From: Gigantopelta aegis
Taxonomy: Eukaryota > Mollusca > Gastropoda > Neomphalida > Peltospiridae
Assembly: GCF_016097555.1 (NCBI RefSeq)
Contig: NC_054712.1
Span: forward strand, 40,167,740-40,231,739
DNA: 64,000 nt
Direction: 5' to 3'
The position numbers and the translations under genes are program-made. The notes beneath the pieces were generated by a model. That model did not search any database. It was not told the origin of the DNA and worked only from the letters and a program-made list of their open reading frames with translations. This document shows positions 22,798 through 37,500 of this stretch, piece by piece. Within the stretch, counting starts at the first letter, position 1; each line of letters begins with the position of its first letter.

Positions 22798-25700
22798 CTA
22801 CAAGAAGAAAACAATGGATATAAGCAACAGTACTGGTGAGGTACATGCTTACAGTTGTCTGACAGAACGGCACATGTCAATGAAAGTGTTTATGTGTATT
22901 ACTGAATTACAATTATGTAAAATTTGTGCAATAAGATTAAGCGACAGTTTGTTTTGGATTAATTACTAATGACACTGCACCCAATAGAAGGTGCTGTCCG
23001 ATTAGTAAGTTATTGGTTGTTTTTTTTTTAGTAGCAAGAAAAGCTTTGTAGCATGGGTACCATGGTGAAAAAGTAGGTCACACAGACATACCACCAACCC
23101 ATTCTAAACTTGCACTCTTGCTTTGACGATTCCATATGAATTGATAAAAATACATGCCCAAGACAAGGATTCACTATGAAAAGTAAGTCACAGTGACCTA
23201 GAAATGGTATGTGACAACCCTATCTCAAGTTATTCCTGCATGTGTTGTTTGATAGTCCTGCATGCATACAAGAATTGTTTTGTTCAAGAAAATTAACATA
23301 CAAATGTTATATCATAATAGAGAGAAATAGATAGAAACAATAAACAAATATGAGACATGCATTCAAAGTTTGTTAAAATTTGTTTTGTTTAACACCACCA
23401 CTAGAGCACATTAAATAATCATCGGCTATTGGATTTCAAACATTTGGTAATTCTGAGTCATCAGAGGAAACCCACTACATTTTTTCCTAATGAAGCAAGG
23501 GATCTTTTATATGCACTTTCCCACAGACAGGAAAGCACATACCACGGCCGTTGTCCAGTTGTGTCCAATATACTTGGTCAAGAAATAGATGACACCTGCT
23601 TCCACCACATCTGCTACTTGTAATGAATAAGCAGCAAGGAATTCTTAAACCCCTTAGTCTGTTGAAGATGGTCGATCCTGCAACTGATCGCATGTCAGAT
23701 GAGCGTTCTATCATTGAATTACATCCTGCCATATCCCAAGCATTGAAATCTAACACCAATCTTCAGGTTTGCATTGTTGAAGAAAACAGAAATAACATGA
23801 TAATATACAAAATAAAACTTACTGATCCCCTGGAGTGTTTCCTTTGGGATCCACTCGTAGTCTACATGTGAATTCTGAGTGCCCATCTCGACAACTTTTT
23901 TTGGCTTTAGCAGACGCTTTTTTTTCTGAAAAAGAAGAATACAATAAATTGAACATATATTTAACGATAGGAATTTTTACTATAATTTTTTTTTAAAAGC
24001 ACAGAAAAAATTTAATCTAAGATAAAGACTCATGTTACATGAAAGTCCGTCAGGTTTTATCGCCAGTGCATATAAGGCCACATAAAAAAATAAAGTTGGT
24101 TAGCGTCCCCGCCCGCCCCTACGAAACGCACCCGACCCGAAACTTTTATTTTTTAATTTGAAAAAAATCATAAAAAACGATCTTTTCATGATCGAAATTT
24201 GGCGCCGTTCTGCAAGACGTATTACGTAAACGTCCTCAGTGTTTTTGTGTTTGACGTCATCATTTCAAGAGTAGTATGTCGGGGAACTTATGTCGATTGT
24301 GATATAAAAATCGGCCTGAAATGCCTATTGTGATCGCAGTAATAGTCTGCGAGGGCTCTATCAAGACTGTAAAGGACTGGTTTGCGTGCAATATCAAGTT
24401 GGATGTTACAATCTCGGACTTCTATGCGAACTTCACTGACGAGCTAGGACATAATACAGTGCATCCAACTTAGTAAATCATGTCTAACCTGGTCCCAGGT
24501 AGACTAGAAGTGGGTCACTTAGCAGGATATCTACTACAGGTGACGCACCTGGGACCAGGTATTAAAGCAATGATTTACTAAATTGAATGCACTGTAAACA
24601 TCACTCAAACCCTGTTTCATAGTGAATTGGGCAATGTTTGTAAATCTGTGAGAAGAGTGAAGAAATTAAATAATTTTGAGGAGAAAGCAGTCTTTATTTC
24701 ATGAATAAAACTCAATGGAAAGTATTAAAATAAACCAAAAAAAAACCTCCCTCCCTCCCCAAACTTTAAAAAACCAAAAAGGACGCTAACCAACTTCTTT
24801 TTTTATGTGGCCTAACAATAAATTATTACTACCCTAACTTGTTAAATGTACATTAAAAAAATGACAGAACTGAACATGAACAAGTATAACAATTAGCCAA
24901 TTAGCAGAAGAATCACATGTCTGTATTACGGAATCTACAGAGTTTCACAAATATACAATCAAAACCTTTTACTTTCAAATTTTCAATGTTAAATTTCTAC
25001 TTTAAATCTTAAAATAAAACTTATTTTTGTTTTGTTTTAAAGTTCCAAAAATCTCATTATTAGATTGTGGAGACTGCCGCAGAGAACAATATCACCAAGT
25101 TTCAGAATTCTAGGAGAAACTTTCAAATTTTCAATTTAAATGTAAAAACAAATTCATGAATTCAAAATTTCCAAAATATCTGTGGCCACTGTTCCAGAGG
25201 ATCACTGCACCAAATTTCAGAACAATCTAATCAAAACTCTGAAGACAAAACCCACTTCATTGGAAAAGTTGACCGACACATGCAGGACAAATTAGTATAT
25301 TTTATTGTATTGCATTATATTCGACAAAGACAAACTGCATTCAGACACACCCTTCCCCCCCACCCCCAAGACACCTAGTTATTAATCCCAGCATAATACT
25401 GTTGAAAATATTGCATAATTTTTTTGTAATCATACCCCTAAAACCGTGACCATCTGATGGGCTCCAAACAATAAAAGGACACCGACTGCTGCCATAAACA
25501 GGTACAGGAAGAATCTGGAAAAAAATTGACAATGCAAAATATTGAAATTGAATAAGAACACACGTTATATACTCTTCAAAAGAAGAAACGCAAAACCACA
25601 TTGTCGTAACATTTGGAGAATTGATTTAATTATTGAATGGTGAGTCCGATAATTACCAAATGTTGCAGGATTGTTCACAATTCACTCTAGTCCATTGTGA

Positions 25701-28700
25701 GTAAGTGATAGGACACACCACCAAGGTCAAGGTCATCTGGAGTCAATACCGGGTGTGGCCTCCGCGTGTGGTGACAACTGCCTGGCACCGCCTGCCCATT
25801 GAAGCAACCAGAGTACGGATGACGTCCCGGGGGATGGTGGCCCACTCGGCCTGCAAGGCTGCTGCCAGCTCGGGCAGGGTCTGGGGCTGTGGTTGTCGCT
25901 GTCGGAGGCGTCGGTCCAACTCGTCCCATATATGCTCAATTGGGTTCAAATCCGGTGATATCGATGGCCAAGGAAGGACATTAATGTTGTTGTTCTGTAG
26001 GAAAGCCGTTGTGAGACGTGCTGTGTGAGGCCTGGCGTTGTCATGTTGGAACACTGCGTTGGCGTTGGCCATAACTGGAACGATGTGTGGCCGGAGGATC
26101 TGGTCAATGTAGCCCTGTGCATTCAGGTTGCCCTGCACGTGGACCAGGTCAGTTCTGCCAGTGTGTGAGATGGCTGCCCACACCATGACACTACCCCCGC
26201 CGAATCTGTCCACTTCCTGCACGCAGTTTGCCGCATAACGTTCACCACGACGCCTATACACGCGACATCTTCCATCATGACGTCGGAGCAGAAATCGGGA
26301 CTCGTCACTGAACCACACCTGTCTCCATCGCAGTTGAGGCCATTGTCGATGAATCTGGCACCACTGCAGTCGGAGTCGACGGTGTTGTGGTGTTAAGATG
26401 ACACCTCGAACTGGACGTCTGGCACGAATTCCTACCTCACGTAGGCGGTTCCGTACGGTCTGGTCGGATATCCTGCGCAAACCTGGTATTGCTGCGGCTG
26501 TGGAGGTGGCAGTAGTCAATCGTTCCCGAAGGTGGCGTACCCGGATGTAGCGGTCCTGCCCGGGGGTAGTGACCCGTGGTCGACCGGATCTAGGAAGGTC
26601 ACGTGTTGATCCATGTTGCTGGTAATGGTCCCACAGTCTGGAGATGGTGCTTGGGGACACATGGAATGCCCTGGCAACGGCCGTTCTGGATTCGCCTGCG
26701 TCTAGTCGGCCGATGGCATTGTTTCTCTGTGGTTCACTGAGACGTGGCATGTCCTGGATTGTCAACTGTCGGCCAGATACAGAGGCCAGGCAAGCGAACA
26801 CCCTGCACTTTTATACTGTCGGTGTTCATGTTGCACGTGCAGACAACGCACGTGCAGTGGTGACATGGTTTGCACGTGGCTGCGTTTTTGCGAATATTCA
26901 CATTTTGGAACTTTATTGTACAGTAGCTGCGTTTTATCGAATGTAACCGTGGGAATGTGTTCGGGACATGCAATGACCTTATATTCACAAAGCATGAACC
27001 GGTAGGAAAAATAAAATCGGAGTTATAACCCATTTGTACCCTTTTGCGTTTCTTTTTTTGAAGAGTATATATTAATCCATTGTATATTTGAGAATAACTT
27101 GCATCAACTATCACACATATAAATACTGTTTATTCCTGTGTCAACTTAAAACCCTTCGAACAGAAGACCTGTTAGAGAACTCCTAAACAATGATGTCCAT
27201 TGTGAACAACAATGCTCAAACGGTCTCTTAATTTCTATTGCAGACTACAGGAAAACTACAGTCACAGTAAAGATCGCAGTTTGCTGGTAGCTGCTATCAA
27301 TCTAATACTCTTAACACTATAAAGTGAACGATTAACTATGAATTGCAATTCTAAACATTAATGGTGCCACATCAAGTTTGAAACTACAATATTTGGTCGT
27401 TTTCACATTTATATAAGTACGAATTAATTGATGCATCACATTATGTTTGCATAAATAAATTAATTAGTGTTAACGGTCATATTTAGTACGACTAGATTCC
27501 AGTCTTGTTTGAAATTGGCAAATCCACAAAATCTGACAAGCCAACTGATGATGACCAAGAGAGGTCAGAGACAGAATCTGATATGTTACACAAAGAAAGT
27601 TTGCTTTGTTTAACGACACCACTAGAGCACATTGATTTATTAATCACCGGCTATTGGATGTCAAACATTTGGTGATTTTGACAAGGTGTTAAGAAAATAC
27701 ACCTGCTACATTTTCCCATTAGTAGCAGGGATCTTTTATATACACTATCACACAGACAGGGTAGCGCATACCACAGCCTTTGATATACCAGTCGTGGTTC
27801 ACGGACTGGAACGAGAAATAGCCCAATGGGCCCACCGACGGGGATCGATCCCAATCTGACTGTGCATCAAGCGAGCTTTACCAGTGGGCTACTTCCCACC
27901 CCGATATGTTGCACAAAGACAGAATACTGAGGCAATATTCATCTGGTACAACATTAAAAGAGTGTTTATCATAGAAGTTTATTTTTAACCACTAGTAAAT
28001 TATTTAGTTGAATTTTTTTTTTTTAATGGGCATATAGTTTAAGGTACAATATCTACATTTCAAAGCAAAAATTAATATATAACTTTGGCAGGAAGCTGCC
28101 ATTATGCAACTGAAATAGCACATACAAGCATGTACTGAGTGAATATTCATCAATAAAATCTCATATTCACATTAAATACCTGTTAGAAAACTTCCATACA
28201 CTCAAGTCCATTTTGAACAGCAGTGCTCAAACAAGCTCTAATTTCTATTGCAGACTACAGGAAAACTACATTCACTATCAAGATCGCAGTTTGCTGGTAG
28301 CTGCTTCAGATTTTACATACTTAACATTCATGACAAACAACCACACTACAAATATCAATTTAAAATGATCGAACGAGTGCAGCAAGATACTCCATACCGA
28401 GTAAAAATTTTACTTGTGAGCTTATTGAAACACTTTAGAATTGTAATTACACATCACTAACAAACCACTTAAAACAACAAAAGTACCGGTGAGGTACACG
28501 ATACACCGGTTATTTGTATAATAGTACTTGTATTTGACACACCACCATCCCAAGTTGTTCCTACATACAAGGTTGGGATGGTCCTGTATGCATCTTTTAT
28601 ATACACTATCACACAGACAGGGTAGCGCATACCACAGCCTTTGATATACCAGTCGTGGTTCAAGGACTGGAACGAGAAATAGCCCAATGGGCCCACCGAC

Positions 28701-31452
28701 GGGGATCGATCCCAAACTGACTGTGCATCAAGCGAGCTTTACCAGTGGGCTACTTCCCGCCCCGATATGTTGCACAAAGACAGAATACTGAGGCAATATT
28801 CATCTGGTACAACATTAAAAGAGTGTTTATCATAGAAGTTTATTTTTAACCACTAGTAAATTATTTAGTTGAATTTTTTTTTTTTAATGGGCATATAGTT
28901 TAAGGTACAATATCTACATTTCAAAGCAAAAATTAATATATAACTTTGGCAGGAAGCTGCCATTATGCAACTGAAATAGCACATACAAGCATGTACTGAG
29001 TGAGTATTCATCAATAAAATCTCATATTCACATTAAATACCTGTTAGAAAACTTCCATACACTCAAGTCCATTTTGAACAGCAGTGCTCAAACAAGCTCT
29101 AATTTCTATTGCAGACTACAGGAAAACTACATTCACTATCAAGATCGCAGTTTGCTGGTAGCTGCTTCAGATTTTACATACTTAACATTCATGACAAACA
29201 ACCACACTACAAATATCAATTTAAAATGATCGAACGAGTGCAGCAAGATACTCCATACCGAGTAAAAATTTTACTTGTGAGCTTATTGAAACACTTTAGA
29301 ATTGTAATTACACATCACTAACAAACCACTTAAAACAACAAAAGTACCGGTGAGGTACACGATACACCGGTTATTTGTATAATAGTACTTGTATTTGACA
29401 CACCACCATCCCAAGTTGTTCCTACATACAAGGTTGGGATGGTCCTGTATGCATCTTTTATATACACTATCACACAGACAGGGTAGCGCATACCACAGCC
29501 TTTGATATACCAGTCGTGGTTCAAGGACTGGAACGAGAAATAGCCCAATGGGCCCACCGACGGGGATCGATCCCAAACTGACTGTGCATCAAGCGAGCTT
29601 TACCAGTGGGCTACTTCCCGCCCCGATATGTTGCACAAAGACAGAATACTGAGGCAATATTCATCTGGTACAACATTAAAAGAGTGTTTATCATAGAAGT
29701 TTATTTTTAACCACTAGTAAATTATTTAGTTGAATTTTTTTTTTTTAATGGGCATATAGTTTAAGGTACAATATCTACATTTCAAAGCAAAAATTAATAT
29801 ATAACTTTGGCAGGAAGCTGCCATTATGCAACTGAAATAGCACATACAAGCATGTACTGAGTGAGTATTCATCAATAAAATCTCATATTCACATTAAATA
29901 CCTGTTAGAAAACTTCCATACACTCAAGTCCATTTTGAACAGCAGTGCTCAAACAAGCTCTAATTTCTATTGCAGACTACAGGAAAACTACATTCACTAT
30001 CAAGATCGCAGTTTGCTGGTAGCTGCTTCAGATTTTACATACTTAACATTCATGACAAACAACCACACTACAAATATCAATTTAAAATGATCGAACGAGT
30101 GCAGCAAGATACTCCATACCGAGTAAAAATTTTACTTGTGAGCTTATTGAAACACTTTAGAATTGTAATTACACATCACTAACAAACCACTTAAAACAAC
30201 AAAAGTACCGGTGAGGTACACGATACACCGGTTATTTGTATAATAGTACTTGTATTTGACACACCACCATCCCAAGTTGTTCCTACATACAAGGTTGGGA
30301 TGGTCCTGTATGCATCTTTTATATACACTATCACACAGACAGGGTAGCGCATACCACAGCCTTTGATATACCAGTCGTGGTTCACGGACTGGAACGAGAA
30401 ATAGCCCAATGGGCCCACCGACGGGGATCGATCCCAAACTGACCGTGCATCAAGCGAGCTTTACCAGTGGGCTACTTCCCGCCCCGATATGTTGCACAAA
30501 GACAGAATACTGAGGCAATATTCATCTGGTACAACATTAAAAGAGTGTTTATCATAGAAGTTTATTTTTAACCACTAGTAAATTATTTAGTTGAATTTTT
30601 TTTTTTTAATGGGCATATAGTTTAAGGTACAATATCTACATTTCAAAGCAAAAATTAATATATAACTTTGGCAGGAAGCTGCCATTATGCAACTGAAATA
30701 GCACATACAAGCATGTACTGAGTGAGTATTCATCAATAAAATCTCATATTCACATTAAATACCTGTTAGAAAACTTCCATACACTCAAGTCCATTTTGAA
30801 CAGCAGTGCTCAAACAAGCTCTAATTTCTATTGCAGACTACAGGAAAACTACATTCACTATCAAGATCGCAGTTTGCTGGTAGCTGCTTCAGATTTTACA
30901 TACTTAACATTCATGACAAACAACCACACTACAAATATCAATTTAAAATGATCGAACGAGTGCAGCAAGATACTCCATACCGAGTAAAAATTTTACTTGT
31001 GAGCTTATTGAAACACTTTAGAATTGTAATTACACATCACTAACAAACCACTTAAAACAACAAAAGTACCGGTGAGGTACACGATACACCGGTTATTTGT
31101 ATAATAGTACTTGTATTTGACACACCACCATCCCAAGTTGTTCCTACATACAAGGTTGGGATGGTCCTGTATGCATCTGTATGCAAGATATATCCAGACA
31201 AGGATTTCCTATTACGAGCAGTAGACGGTGAAAAGTAGGCACAATGACCTAGTAATAGTAATACACACACTGCCATCCCAAGTTGTCCCTACAGCTGAGG
31301 TTTGATGATTAGATCCTGTATGCATCCGTATGTAAGATAAGGTACGGACAAAAAAAGTTAACAGACTGACGTACGGACAACGCCATACCCATCATAGACG
31401 GGTGTATAAAAAGAATGAATAGTGATTAAGTGCTCCCCTAACTTAGATGATG

Positions 31453-31502
<50 letters not shown>

Positions 31503-34500
31503 GGGAGGGGGAGGGAGAGGAGAGAGGGAGAGGGAGAGAGAGGGAGAGAGAGGGAGAGAGAGAGAGAGAGGGAGGGAGGGAGGGAGGGAGGGAGGGAGGG
31601 AGGGGGGAGGAAAGGGGCCACCTATTTATGATATTACCATATTGATACCACACATATTCACAAGCAAAGTGGCACTAAAAATTACTCTCCTTGAACTCAG
31701 GTCAGTGATGGGGAGTGACGGTAACCCTTAAATGGTGAGGTATATACCTATTCAAAGAAAAGCACCAACTACAATCTATGATAAATCTGGAGAGGATATG
31801 TAAAATGGTACACTACCACAGATATACTCACGTTTCGCCATCCAAACCTTCATCAGGTTCTACAACCATGACAGTCTCATTGTACACGGCAGTCTGGAAA
31901 ATCGTACTATCCTTCAAAACAAACAAAAATAAACTATTTACAAAAAATCCTTAAAAATTGGAAGTCTTTATCAAAGTTACACAATGAAATGTATTTGCCA
32001 AAAGCATTAATCAATTCTTGTTTTGACATATACATATTGAACCTTGGACTGAATGACACTAAAAATATTAAGTAAATTTTAGTTAGAAGTGGATCTTGTT
32101 TTAACTGAAAAATCTACAGAGGTTGAAATGAAAGAATGTCAGTGATCATGATTTGCACCCATAATCATTGGACAAACTGACTGCTACTAGCTGGTTACAC
32201 AACACATTTTACACTTCACTTTCCATTTTAACCAAGTATTCCTTTCACACCAAGCTGCTGTCCACTACACTGTTGATAATATTTGGTCAATTAAGCAGAT
32301 TATTGAGTGGGATCAATTAATTTGTAGCTCTTTGTCAAATTTTAAAACATATTACTGCAGTCTCTCTTTTGAGATGGTTGTTAAGCTTATTCCGCAGAAG
32401 AGATTGACAGTCGCTTGATGCATTTATCATATTTGTGCGTGTACTAACAAAAAGGAAAGAAAGAATTGCTTTCTTTGATGATGCATCGTATATTGTCAGA
32501 CGTGTTTAAGGACCACAAAGATAAGAGGAAACCCGCTACAGCCCGTCTAGTATTAGAACAATAATTCGCAGCATGGGATCATTTATATGCACTATTCATG
32601 ATCAGAGCTTGGTGCATGTACAGACATTGCCTTTCTGTTTCCACACTAATGCTGATACATAGCTTCTGTACTCTTGATTTCAATGAATTTGGTTTGAATT
32701 TGGAGTTTTCCGTGTCCTAGTAGTTTCCTTACTAGGATTCACAGCCTTTCCAGCCGTGTTTTGATTTCGGAGTTTGCTTCTAAAGGTTGTCTTTCTTGAC
32801 TCACGTCCTCTGTCTGTCTGGTCCATATATTAGTCTAGTCTCTACCCTTTGACCAGTCCAACTTGGGTGACCCTACCAGGAGCTGATGTCCAGCTGGCAT
32901 AGATCTGTCATTAAGACATGCAAGCTACCTCACGTCAAGGAATGGACCATGAGATAGATATGCACTATTTAAAAGACAGGATAGTATATACCACAACCTG
33001 TTACACCAGTTGTGAAGCACAGGTTGGTACGAAAAGTTACCCAATGGGCTCACAAAAACAGGAACAATGTGCTTAGCCCAACAATGTTCCACCTGCTATT
33101 AGGTGGAATATATACTTGATGTACTGCAATTGACAGTTTAGAATGTTCTGTGAGCACAGTCTAACAAACACTCACAGAATCTTTGTAGTAGAGGTTGATG
33201 ATCAGTCCAAATGGCCGGGCATTGAATGCTTCGTTAACACTGAACACGTATTCAAATGTGGCTTGCTTTTTCGGTTCAATCGTCTGAGACAGCTCCACTG
33301 TAGAGAACTGTAAAGAAAGATGATACAAAATATTATCAACCCGAAAAGCCTCAACAAAAATATCTGAATGCTATGACCAACATGAGCAATCTTTAAGAGA
33401 ACTTTCTGTGACAAAGAAAAAATTAACAGAATCATGGAATTCCAATTTTTACAGATTTGTTTCTATGCTTTGTTGTTTCTTTTTAACATACAATTTGTAT
33501 TTCATACTCAAAACAGACAAACACATTGTTTTGGACTATTTACTAATCCCGACATCACACCAGTTGACATACTGTACACTGTATTTAGTGCATTCCCCAA
33601 TTCATATTTCCTGCCATTTTGTACATGACACCTTTAGTTTTGTTTTTCAATAGAAAATACCTGGGAATTTTGAGTTAAAAACGTGGTTTTCTGCAAGAGA
33701 ACAACAGCGGAACATTGCAGTCAATTTGATGAATCGATAGCTGATTGTGACAGCCAATTTAATAATAAATTTTATAATTTTACTGACGAAAATCACAAAA
33801 TATTGGGATATAAATTGTAGTTAGTTTTTTTTTTTACAAATATTCTGGTCAGAAAAACTGTTGTTGGGAATAATGGACATCCACCCACAAATGTTTGTAA
33901 AATTAGAAAACCCACAAAAATAATACTGATTCAAATATGAACTTTATTTTATGTATTTATAAACATTTACGTGAAAATATGTGAGTAAAGTTATAAACTT
34001 TACTTGTACCAAGACTCAACATGGTATTTGTCAAAAATTAATTCAGTAACTGGTACTATGGAACCCACAAAGAACTGATGTACGTTATGATTGATTGCTA
34101 TATATATTTGGAACAAAACAAGAAAGATACAGGAAACAGAGTTGTCGACTAGCGTGACATCAGGCGAGATATCTCGAAGTAGTCAGAAAGTTAATTCAGA
34201 TCAGAGAATTTTGACAAAACCTACAATTATCGTTTGACAATAAGTGGACACTTACTTACTGTTAAAAATGAAATTTCACACAAACTAAAACAGTAAAAAT
34301 CATCCACTTTACGTTTTCATAAATAGAAATGGAAGAATGTCTTTTGGAATAGTTAAGTCGTTTATTAGTTCTATCATACAATACCCGTAAACAGTTCAGC
34401 AACCTCAATAAGTAGTTTCTAATTAACAGTTAAAGGCATACTGTCACGGATTTAAGGACCTTATTTATCTAAAAAAAAAAAAATGGATAATAAATAAAAC

Positions 34501-37500
34501 TTAATTTAATTGTTGCAAACCAAATCTAGCTATCGCATCACCATAACTGAACCATGATGGGAGTGAAATCCACGTCAACCCTTCTCGGCAATTTTAGCTT
34601 TTGAATTATGGACCATTGCCATAATTCAATTACTTTTACAAAATATCATTAATAAATGGAGTATGGTGGTTATGAAGGTGGTTAAAAAAGTACATTTAGG
34701 AACAAATCAATTTTTTTTTTTCCCGGTACTACTTTGTTAGACCATTAAATAGGTCAGTGATCTGCGACAATATGCCTGTAACAATAAAAGCCATTGACCA
34801 ATCAAATTTCATTCAAGTAAAAGCCATTGCCAAATTAAAGCTAGATGAATAACGCCCTTACATTTTGCACATAGAATGAGAAATCCTGTGGGTATCTGAA
34901 TGATGCATCCAAACTTTGGACAATGAAGTCTTTCTCCCCTTTGTTGGTGAATCCAACAAGCAATCGCACAAGTTTTCCCGATGTAATTTCTGTAAAGAAA
35001 ATTCATAATTTTTTTTTAACAGAAGACTACATTGCAAGATATACTCCCCAAGAAAGAAAATTGGTTACGTTTAGGGTTAGGGTTAAGAAAATTATACAGT
35101 AACAAGAGTAATTAATTTTGTCAAAAGGCAAATAAAATAAAATAAAATCTATATAAAAAAAGTTTGGGTATGGCATCATACCCATTTTACCCTATGGCAG
35201 ATTTTATTATGTCCTTATGTAGTGTCGTCTCCAAAGAAAAAAACAGACTGACAAGGTGCCAAGTGAACTATGACACTGAACAAGTCGAGATCTTGACGTT
35301 TGTTATGTGATTTTGTTTTTGAAATCTGATTAGGTCCAACATATTACAGTGACTTCTACTGCTCATTACGGCTAATAATTTGGGGACTTCAACTGATTTT
35401 CGGCAAAGAAAACGTTCATTCTGCTGAATAGATTAGGGCTTGTAGGGCATTAAAAAACACCCCCCAAATCCATATCAGTTCGGAAAACTATATGTGGGAC
35501 AGACTGACAAAACCTCCAGACTCGATGGTTGGACCGGTAAGGTGACTACCAAATGCCCAGTTTTCATACATACCCTTCTTTTCCCCAGAAAGGGTGTTGT
35601 GATTGATGAACAAGAGAGTGGTGTCGGCATCAGGAGAAGGTTTCAGTGGCTCTTCCTCCTCTCCTTCCTACCAAAAAATAATAAGAAAAAAAAGGTATGT
35701 TAAACCTACATTTGTTTACAATATTTTCATAAATAGGCAGCCCATTTTTAATGCATACTGTGTTCCAGTGGATATAGCAGCCTAATTTTTTCAAGCCACC
35801 CAGTTTCAAAATATAATAAATACCATGTTTACCATGTGTACCAGAGTTACATTTTTTTTACACTAATAGGGTCATTCCATGTCAGATCACCCAATGGGTT
35901 AAACCCTACCCTCTCCAATTTCAATGAAATTTGGTATATACGGTTATTTTGTCCAAAAAACCTGAAATTCTAAGTTTCAGCTTAATCGGACCAACAGTTT
36001 CCGAGTTATGGCCTTTTCGGGTTTTTTAAATTTTGTCCAAAAAGGGCGTGGCCGCCCTTTTTTAAATTGCCATAACTCAGCAACCAATGGTCCAATTTTG
36101 ACAAATGAGATATCATTGGAAAGGGGGAATTACAAGGAATCCAAATCCTGACATTTGGGTTACTTTTGGGCTGATGACATTTTGACCTATATTTTGACCT
36201 TGAAATTGACCTTGTGGGACACGTGACTTTGAGATGACCTATGATTAAAATTATAGCCCAACATGTTATCTACAACATATAAAAAAAATTGGAGGTGGAA
36301 AATGTTTCATTAGTCAGCAATTTCAGATTGAAATATGTTTACCTGCTGTTGTTCTATGCTCTCTGTATAGACTGCATGCATTTCACTATTAAATGTATAT
36401 GCGTCAACACTGTAAATGTCATGAATGTTAATGATACAATATAGTGTGGCAACCAATTGATTAAAAAAAGAAGAATCTATAAATCACTACTGGTAGTTTC
36501 CTTCATCTTTTGTTAATTTTATATATTATTGTATTTCTGTTTATTTGAGGAGTCTGACTACTTGATTGAAGTCACAAGCTTTCTAGTCTTTAACTATCCA
36601 TGTTGAACAGACGTTGGAAATTCTGACGAGATCATTTTATCAGATACTGTAAATCCTGGATGAAGATGATGTCAAGGATGGTGTGTTTATAACGCAAAGT
36701 ATATCCCTTTCTGGAATCCCAACACCTGTCTGCTTTTGACGGCCAGTGAAACTGCCTTGAAGGTCCATGAGGGTGCATGAACTTGACGTTATAGTCTCCA
36801 AATGCCTCTGAAACTTCATCCACCAAACCAATCCAAGGAAGACCATCATAGAGGCTGCAGACAAAGTTCTGCGCCTTTATTTCTGGTGGAATTTGTGAAT
36901 CGTCATTACTATCATCAAAATTGCTAGTAGCTTGAATTTGTACCAATTCGGGTGGATTGGACTATAAACTAAGTTTGAAAACCTGCATTGTAGACTGATA
37001 ATGGGACAAAACGATGGTACTGCAGGGTTTTGTTTAACGACACCACTAGAGCTCATTGATTTATTAATTATTGGCTATTGGACGTCAAACATTTTGTAAT
37101 TTTGACAGTCTTAGAGAGGAAACCCGTTACGTTTTTCAATTAGTAGCAATTGATCTTTTATATGCACCATCCCAGAGACAGGATAGCACATACCATGGCC
37201 TTTGATATACCAGTTGTAGTGCACTGGATGGAGCAAAAAATAGCTCACTGACAGGGATCATTCCCAGACTGTCAGCGCACCAAGCAAGTGCTTTACCACA
37301 GGGCTACCGCCCCTGCCCTCTATTTAACTATGTACAATGAAATAGCATTTGTTTGGCATTTTAAAAAAGTTCCATATATATGACTATTTTTCTGCCATTT
37401 ATTGCTGAATTGTGACAATTCCATTTTTAAAAATTCTTTATCCATTAAAAAATTAGTTTTACTTTTCATTATTTATACATGTACTACATTGTAGGCCTAT

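Larger units (their letters stand above)
24076..24812. mobile_element. PIF/Harbinger-like MITE, 737 bp, carrying an open frame
   Basis: Terminal inverted repeats of about 33 bases start GGCCACATAAAAAA and continue into GTTGGTTAGCGTCC. The 3-base duplication TAA flanks both ends (24073-24075, 24813-24815), as for PIF/Harbinger. It lies in SSR1 intron 7. A second, palindromic element sits inside at 24457-24594, and a coding-like frame at 24321-24473. Confidence 0.85.

Noticed and set aside
22581-22880. 99-codon minus-strand frame as a separate gene
   Set aside because: It overlaps SSR1 exon 9 in another phase; the SSR1 phase gives the conserved basic tail and stop.
28248-31043. Four identical 70-codon frames, and minus-strand 97-codon frames, suggesting a small gene family
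   Set aside because: They repeat because the 861-bp unit repeats; the minus-strand frames run through a SINE half, and neither has codon bias or a domain.
31358-31731. Proline-, glycine- and serine-rich frames on both strands
   Set aside because: All arise from the G46/(GGGA)n tract; no coding evidence.
35068-35090. Telomere-like TTAGGGTTAGGG text
   Set aside because: Only about two units, and it is part of dispersed repeat Q, which recurs at 43555-43690.
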